This document shows, piece by piece, positions 59,880 through 64,000 of a DNA stretch of 64,000 nt (within the stretch, counting starts at the first letter, position 1; each line of letters starts with the position of its first letter). The notes below the pieces were generated by a model that had not been told where the DNA came from, made no database searches, and worked only from the letters and a program-made list of their open reading frames with translations. The translations under genes were made by a program, and so were the position numbers. The stretch spans positions 37,593,822-37,657,821 of the forward strand of contig OX439008.1 of the NCBI GenBank assembly GCA_949316495.1. The letters run 5' to 3'. This DNA comes from Amphiduros pacificus. Lineage: Eukaryota > Annelida > Polychaeta > Phyllodocida > Hesionidae.

Positions 59880-60745
59880 TGTTGGTCTTTGCCACTTTGG
59901 TGGTTGTCTGTTTCCTTTCTACACTGTAGACTATGTACATAGAGAACCGCATCAGTTTGTTCTCACTGCACGTGCTGGTCAATGACGTCATATCAATGGT
60001 TGGCACGTGCACGAGGCGATTACGTAACGCAAATATGATGTACTTCAAGAGATGAAACAAGTTTGTCAGGAATTTCTCATCGTAGAGCATACAGAGCATT
60101 ATGAACGTTGTGCTTTGGACAGTAGACGCAGAATACAAAGACAAAACAATTCTGGAGAAAAATATTCCAAAAAATTAAATATATTCAATGTTTTTGCCAA
60201 CTTTCTTGGCTGCTGAAAATTCAGATCACTTTTGTGCCCGGAAGTCAGCCTACACACGTGCATGCTAAAACCTGATTGGTGAGTTGAACATATTTGAATA
60301 TTGTGGGTATTGTTTTGATTGACCTCACGTGAAAATGTATTGTGACGTTATATAACTCCTTCAGATACCAATTACTTCCGGGCACCAAAGTGATCTGAAT
60401 TTTTTTTGATGCCATACCTCTGACTTTAGAACAATATAAAGTGACATTCCTGGTATATTTTTGGAATATTAAAATCACAGACCACAAACTAATTCATTTT
60501 AGAAGATGGCTAGACACACATGTGGAGGGAAAGCAATCGTTTGCACGGTTTACAACATCCTCTGCCTCGGAAGGTCAGGAAATGCATAGATTTTTGTTTC
60601 CTCTCTTGATATATCATCATATTTGCGTACGCATCGGTATCCCTGCACGTGCAGTTGTCCACGTGTTGTGAGAGGCTGGAAGCTAATGCGGTTCTCTATG
60701 ACTATGTAGTCTTTGCAGACATGAAACACACCATACACGACAGAA
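59880..60745. repeat. Inverted duplication of promoter-like DNA
   Basis: The left arm (about 59880-60245) and right arm (about 60374-60745) are diverged reverse complements about a centre near 60310. The best segment is 28 bp with one mismatch (60218-60245 against 60374-60401; core AATTCAGATCACTTT and GTGCCCGGAAGT). Outer anchors CATAGAGAACCGCAT (59938) and ATGCGGTTCTCTATG (60685) match exactly in reverse. Both arms also share CATCATATTTGCGT. The minus-strand frame at 59866-60144 lies in the left arm only and its counterpart is not open in the right arm. I therefore do not call a gene. Confidence 0.75.
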
Positions 60746-60974
60746 TCATGGGCCATCATGTAGTTGCAATACGTTTACTTAAGAAAATATGACCAATAAA
60801 AGGAATTTGTAAGTCGACTTTCTTGTGAATGGCCAACAGCCGATAATCAGGTGTACATGTATTATAAAATCAAGGAAAATTGTCACGTGACATTGCCATC
60901 CCGGTGGCCAGCTGCTAAGTTACCGGGCATTGTCTATGTCCCTAACCAATCACAAGATAAGATGTTCCCACGTG
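59969..60974. promoter_or_regulatory. CACGTG E-box cluster with CRE and CCAAT motifs
   Basis: CACGTG occurs at 59969, 60004, 60255, 60326, 60646, 60660, 60884 and 60969, plus 59513 just upstream: nine in about 1.5 kb, against roughly one per 4 kb expected by chance. Several are mirrored in the two arms of the inverted duplication. A full cAMP-response-type TGACGTCA lies at 59983. CCAAT-type boxes lie near 60272 (reverse), 60790, 60951 and 60985. CACGTG is bound by USF/MYC/MITF-TFE-type bHLH factors in animals, so this looks like a regulatory region. The target gene is unproven. Confidence 0.5.
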
Positions 60975-60984
60975 ACGATATCAG

Positions 60985-61164
60985 ACCAATTAGATTGCTT
61001 GGTATTGCTTGGATACCACTCTGGCAACAGTAAACAATTGCAAGGAAGAAGGCGGGGAAAAGGTTTGGTGCAATCTAGAGGACAGAAGATTCACTGATTT
61101 ACGAAAAACAAAAAAGAAATACATGTAAACAAACCAACACAAAACACAAACAATGATAAATGTG
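60985..61164 (+). promoter_or_regulatory. Candidate TSS and non-coding first exon for the downstream array
   Basis: Directly after two CCAAT boxes and a CACGTG (60969), the sequence becomes purine-rich (GGAAGAAGGCGGGGAAAAGG). It has no useful reading frame and ends at a strong donor, AAATGTG|GTGAGTTA, at 61165. This is the arrangement of a promoter plus untranslated first exon. The next splice-like sites downstream are those of the exon-like array from 61.6 kb, so a spliced non-coding transcript is a reasonable hypothesis. Confidence 0.35.
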
Positions 61165-61599
61165 GTGAGTTATCAATTTTTTTTCATTTTGTGTATTAAT
61201 TGAATTGTATAAAGGATACTGAGACGTATAGAGGATATATGATCACACTCTCAATCGATGTCCGTACAAGACTAACATTTATTGTATTTTTTTCAAAACG
61301 TTTTAAAATATCTAAAACACTGTGAAGCACTATGTGCTAATTGACAGGGCATCACAGATGAATGAATGCCCTTTAGCAGTTTTGTTTTTCGGTACGTAAT
61401 TTACATTTACTATTCGTCGACATTTATAATCATTTTGGACATCAACTCGGTGTGTTTTGGCATGTTTGATGATATTTGCTTCAGAAAAATACTTTTTCGG
61501 AGAATACATTTTTTGGAGATTCCTAAGAGGAGCATCAATGTTAATTAGTGTACAAAATATGAGGTAAAGATAAGCTGTATGATCCACAATTTAAGAGTA
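61165..61599 (+). other. Possible first intron before the exon-like array
   Basis: AT-rich, with overlapping short frames on both strands (61330-61587) and no domain. Lies between the donor at 61165 and the array. Confidence 0.3.
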
Positions 61600-64000
61600 G
61601 AGTTCTGGGGTTAAAATAAAATCAAGAATATTTGAGAGGCTGCCATGGTGAGTAAAGTCTCGATAATATTTTTCATATGATTTCCTTTGTTAAATAGGTC
61701 AACTTGAAAAGTGAATTGTCATTTAAAGTATGACCTTTTTCAGTTGTCACATTCTATGTTTTCAGAGGTGGCTGATATTGAGCATGGCAAAATGAGAGGA
61801 AAGTGGAATTAGAAAGTGAAAGAAAGACAATTTATATTGTTACCAGCTGTAATGGTGAATATTGCACTATCCTATATGGAATAAAAATTAATTCTGTAAA
61901 ATTATCAATTCAATGGTGAATTCCCTTGTGATGTATAATCTTCATTAGTTGCCATTTCTTTGTTTCCAGAGCTGGCTGATATTTAGCACGGTTGAATTCC
62001 AAAGTCAACAGTGAAATAAATATGAATCTCAAAAGTGCAAGTTTGAATAGGGAGTTTTAACATTTTTTAAGGTAAGAATTGACCGTTATCAAATAAATTT
62101 GTGGCTGATGTTGAATCATTACCAAATCATGCCCCTCTAATTGTCTAATTTTGTTCTTTTCTTTCAAAGATGGTTGAATCTAAGGGAAGAACAAGAGTGG
62201 AGCTAAGTTTTTAAAAGGGAGATTTAACATTTTTTATGATAAGAAATGACCCTTATCATATAAAAGTGTGACTGATGTTGATTCATTATCAAATCATACC
62301 CCTTTAATTATATAATTAGTTATATTCTTTTCTTTCAGAGATGGCTGATACTGAATTTAAGGGAAGAATAAGAGTGCAGCTACTCAGTGAAGGAAGTCAA
62401 GAATAGGTTTACCAGCTGCCAAGGTGAATATTGTCTCAGGCTCAATGGACTAATTTCCATGGCAAATTTCCTTCTGATGCATTATTACCCCATCCTATCC
62501 CATTTATCATCTTGGGTTTGTTATTTTCGTTCAGTGGTGGCTGATATTGAGCATGGGAACAAGAAAGAAGAGTGGAATCAGAACGAGACAATTGATATTG
62601 TTAGCAGCTATTAAGGTGAACACTGCACTATCCCATAAGAGGTGGCTGACATAGAATTTGAGAAATGAATAAGAGTGGAGCTACTCAGTGAAGGGAAGTC
62701 AAGATAAGGTTTACCAGCTGCCAAGGTGAGCATTGTTTAGGCTTAATCAATAATATTCATTGGTGAATTTTCCTCTGTTGCATGATTACTTGATACCATC
62801 CCATTAATTATCCAATGAGATATGTTCTTTTCTTTTAGAGGTGGCTGATGCTAAATTTGATAAAAGAAAAAGAATGGAGCTACTCAATGAAGTAAAATCA
62901 AGAACATCAGAGGTAGCTGATATTGAGCATGGGAACAAGAAAGAAGAGTGGAATTAGAGAGTCATTCAACATTATTACCAGCTATTATGGTGAATATTGC
63001 ACTATCCTATGTGGTATGAGGATTAATTCTGTAAAATTTGTCAATCAATGGTGAAACCCCTTGTGATGTACAAACTTATCAGTTGTCATTTGTTTGTTTA
63101 CAGAGCTGGTTGATATTTAGCAGAGTGGAATTCCAAAGTGAACTCTGGCTGATATTGTACACGAGGAAAGAAGAAAAGAGTTAAGTTCTACAGTGAAAGG
63201 AAGTTCAAAAAATATTTTATTGGCTGCCATGGTGAGTAAAGTCTCAATAATATTTTTCAGGTGATTTCTTTTGTTAAATAGGTCAACTTGAAAGTGAATT
63301 GTCATTTGAAGTGTAAAACCTATTTCAGTTGTCACATTCTTTGTTTTCATAGGTGGTTGATATTGAGCATGGCAAAATGAGAGGAGAATGGAATTAGAAA
63401 GTGGAAGAAAGACAATTTATATTGTTACCAGCTGTAATGGTGAATATTGCATCTTATGTGGAATAAATATTAATTCCATAGAACTATCAATTGAATGGTG
63501 AATTCCCTTGTGATGTATAATCTTCATTAGTTGCATTTCTTTGTTTCCAGAGCTGGCTGATACTTGGCATGGTTGAACTCCAAAGTCAACAGTGAAGAAA
63601 TTGTGAATCTCAAAAGAGCAAGACTTGAATAGGGAGATTTAACATTTTTTATGGTAAGAAATGACCCTTATCATATAAAAGTGTGACTGATGTTGATTCA
63701 TTATCAAATCATACCCCTTTAATTATCTAATTAGTTATATTCTTTTCTTTCAGAGATGGCTGATACTGAATTTAAGGGAAGAATAAGAGTGCAGCTACTC
63801 AGTGAAGGAAGTCAAGAATAGGTTTACCAGCTGCCAAGGTGAATATTATCTCAGGCTCAATGGAATAATTTCCATGGCAAATTTCCTTCTGATGCATTAT
63901 TACCCCATCCTATCTCATTTATCATCTTGGTTTTGTTATTTTCATTCAGTGGTGGCTGATATTGAGCATGGGAACAAGAAAGAAGAGTGGAATCAGAAAG
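61600..64000 (+). repeat. Array of about 12 exon-like repeats with splice-like borders
   Basis: Related units recur, most beginning AGRTGGCTGATATTGAGCAT right after a pyrimidine tract and CAG/TAG, and ending ...CCAAG or ...TAATG before GTGAATATT, GTGAGTAAA or GTAAGAA. Approximate units: end at 61647; 61766-61854; 61970-62071; 62170-62238 (donor GT changed to AT); 62339-62423; 62535-62615; 62640-62725; 62839-62989 (two fused); 63104-63231; 63353-63439; 63551-63653; 63754-63838; 63950 onward. The block at 61640-62615 recurs at 63225 to the end, offset ~1.58 kb, or 1.415 kb after the extra ~168-bp unit. The first full unit (61766-61854) has stops in all three frames, arguing against coding. The array continues past the window. 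Confidence 0.7.

Noticed and set aside
59866-60144. 92-codon minus-strand frame in the E-box region
   Set aside because: It sits in one arm of an inverted duplication. The counterpart in the other arm is not open and no domain is seen, so it is more likely promoter DNA.
62387-62614. 75-codon + frame within the exon-like array
   Set aside because: It crosses two proposed units and the spacer between them, has no domain, and is not open in the sister block.
1-64000. Retroviral, LTR, Polinton or toxin-gene fossils
   Set aside because: I looked for capsid, protease, integrase, long terminal repeats and polymerase-type frames on both strands and recognised none.

Overview
This is a eukaryotic, AT-rich, gene-poor window. 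The coding exons use GT-AG introns, intergenic gaps reach tens of kilobases, and there are tRNA-derived SINEs, LINE 3' ends and many minisatellites. No prokaryotic signal is present. The SINE and LINE types and overall texture suggest a marine invertebrate, most likely a mollusc or other lophotrochozoan. That placement is inference, not proof.

Only three protein-coding genes are well supported, and they are paralogues: gene 1 (21397-23214, +, 605 aa), gene 2 (41100-42905, +, 601 aa) and gene 3 (55078-57417, -, 779 aa). Each encodes a probable nuclear C2H2 zinc-finger regulator. Each starts with the same ~50-residue N-terminal module (a helix around ILQLC, then two predicted strands around VDGIxCI and ELVVKV), which I do not recognise as a named domain. 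A disordered, acidic/serine-rich middle follows, and each ends in a stereotyped three-finger block. In all three the whole ORF lies in one exon whose splice acceptor is only 23-53 nt upstream of the ATG, so each should have one or more upstream non-coding exons. Genes 2 and 3 are convergent.

Layout: 0-4.3 kb holds three unrelated minisatellites (29/51, 31 and 30 bp units). 4.3-15 kb is non-coding with GC-richer islands and a possible gene 1 promoter and micro-exon near 12 kb. 15.0-16.4 kb is a 74-bp tandem array. 18.9-19.4 kb is a LINE 3' end. 21.4-23.2 kb is gene 1. 23-35 kb is non-coding with two TATA-type promoter candidates. 35.7-38.6 kb is a large inverted repeat seeded with a recurring GTAC-centred motif. 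38.6-42.9 kb is gene 2 with a likely first exon. 49-51 kb holds a SINE with a nested LINE fragment and a second SINE fragment. 51.4-53.4 kb is a 57-bp satellite with a 12-unit higher-order repeat. 55.1-57.4 kb is gene 3. 58.2 kb is a SINE with perfect target-site duplications. 59.0-59.3 kb is a (TTTTA)n array. 59.5-61.2 kb is promoter-like DNA with nine CACGTG E-boxes, partly arranged as an inverted duplication. From 61.6 kb to the window end there is an array of about twelve exon-like units, each bounded by splice-like sites and apparently non-coding.

The best candidates for something undescribed are the clustered zinc-finger family with its shared N-terminal module, and the tandem exon-like array downstream of the E-box-rich promoter region. 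No retroviral, LTR, Polinton or toxin-gene fossils were recognised.
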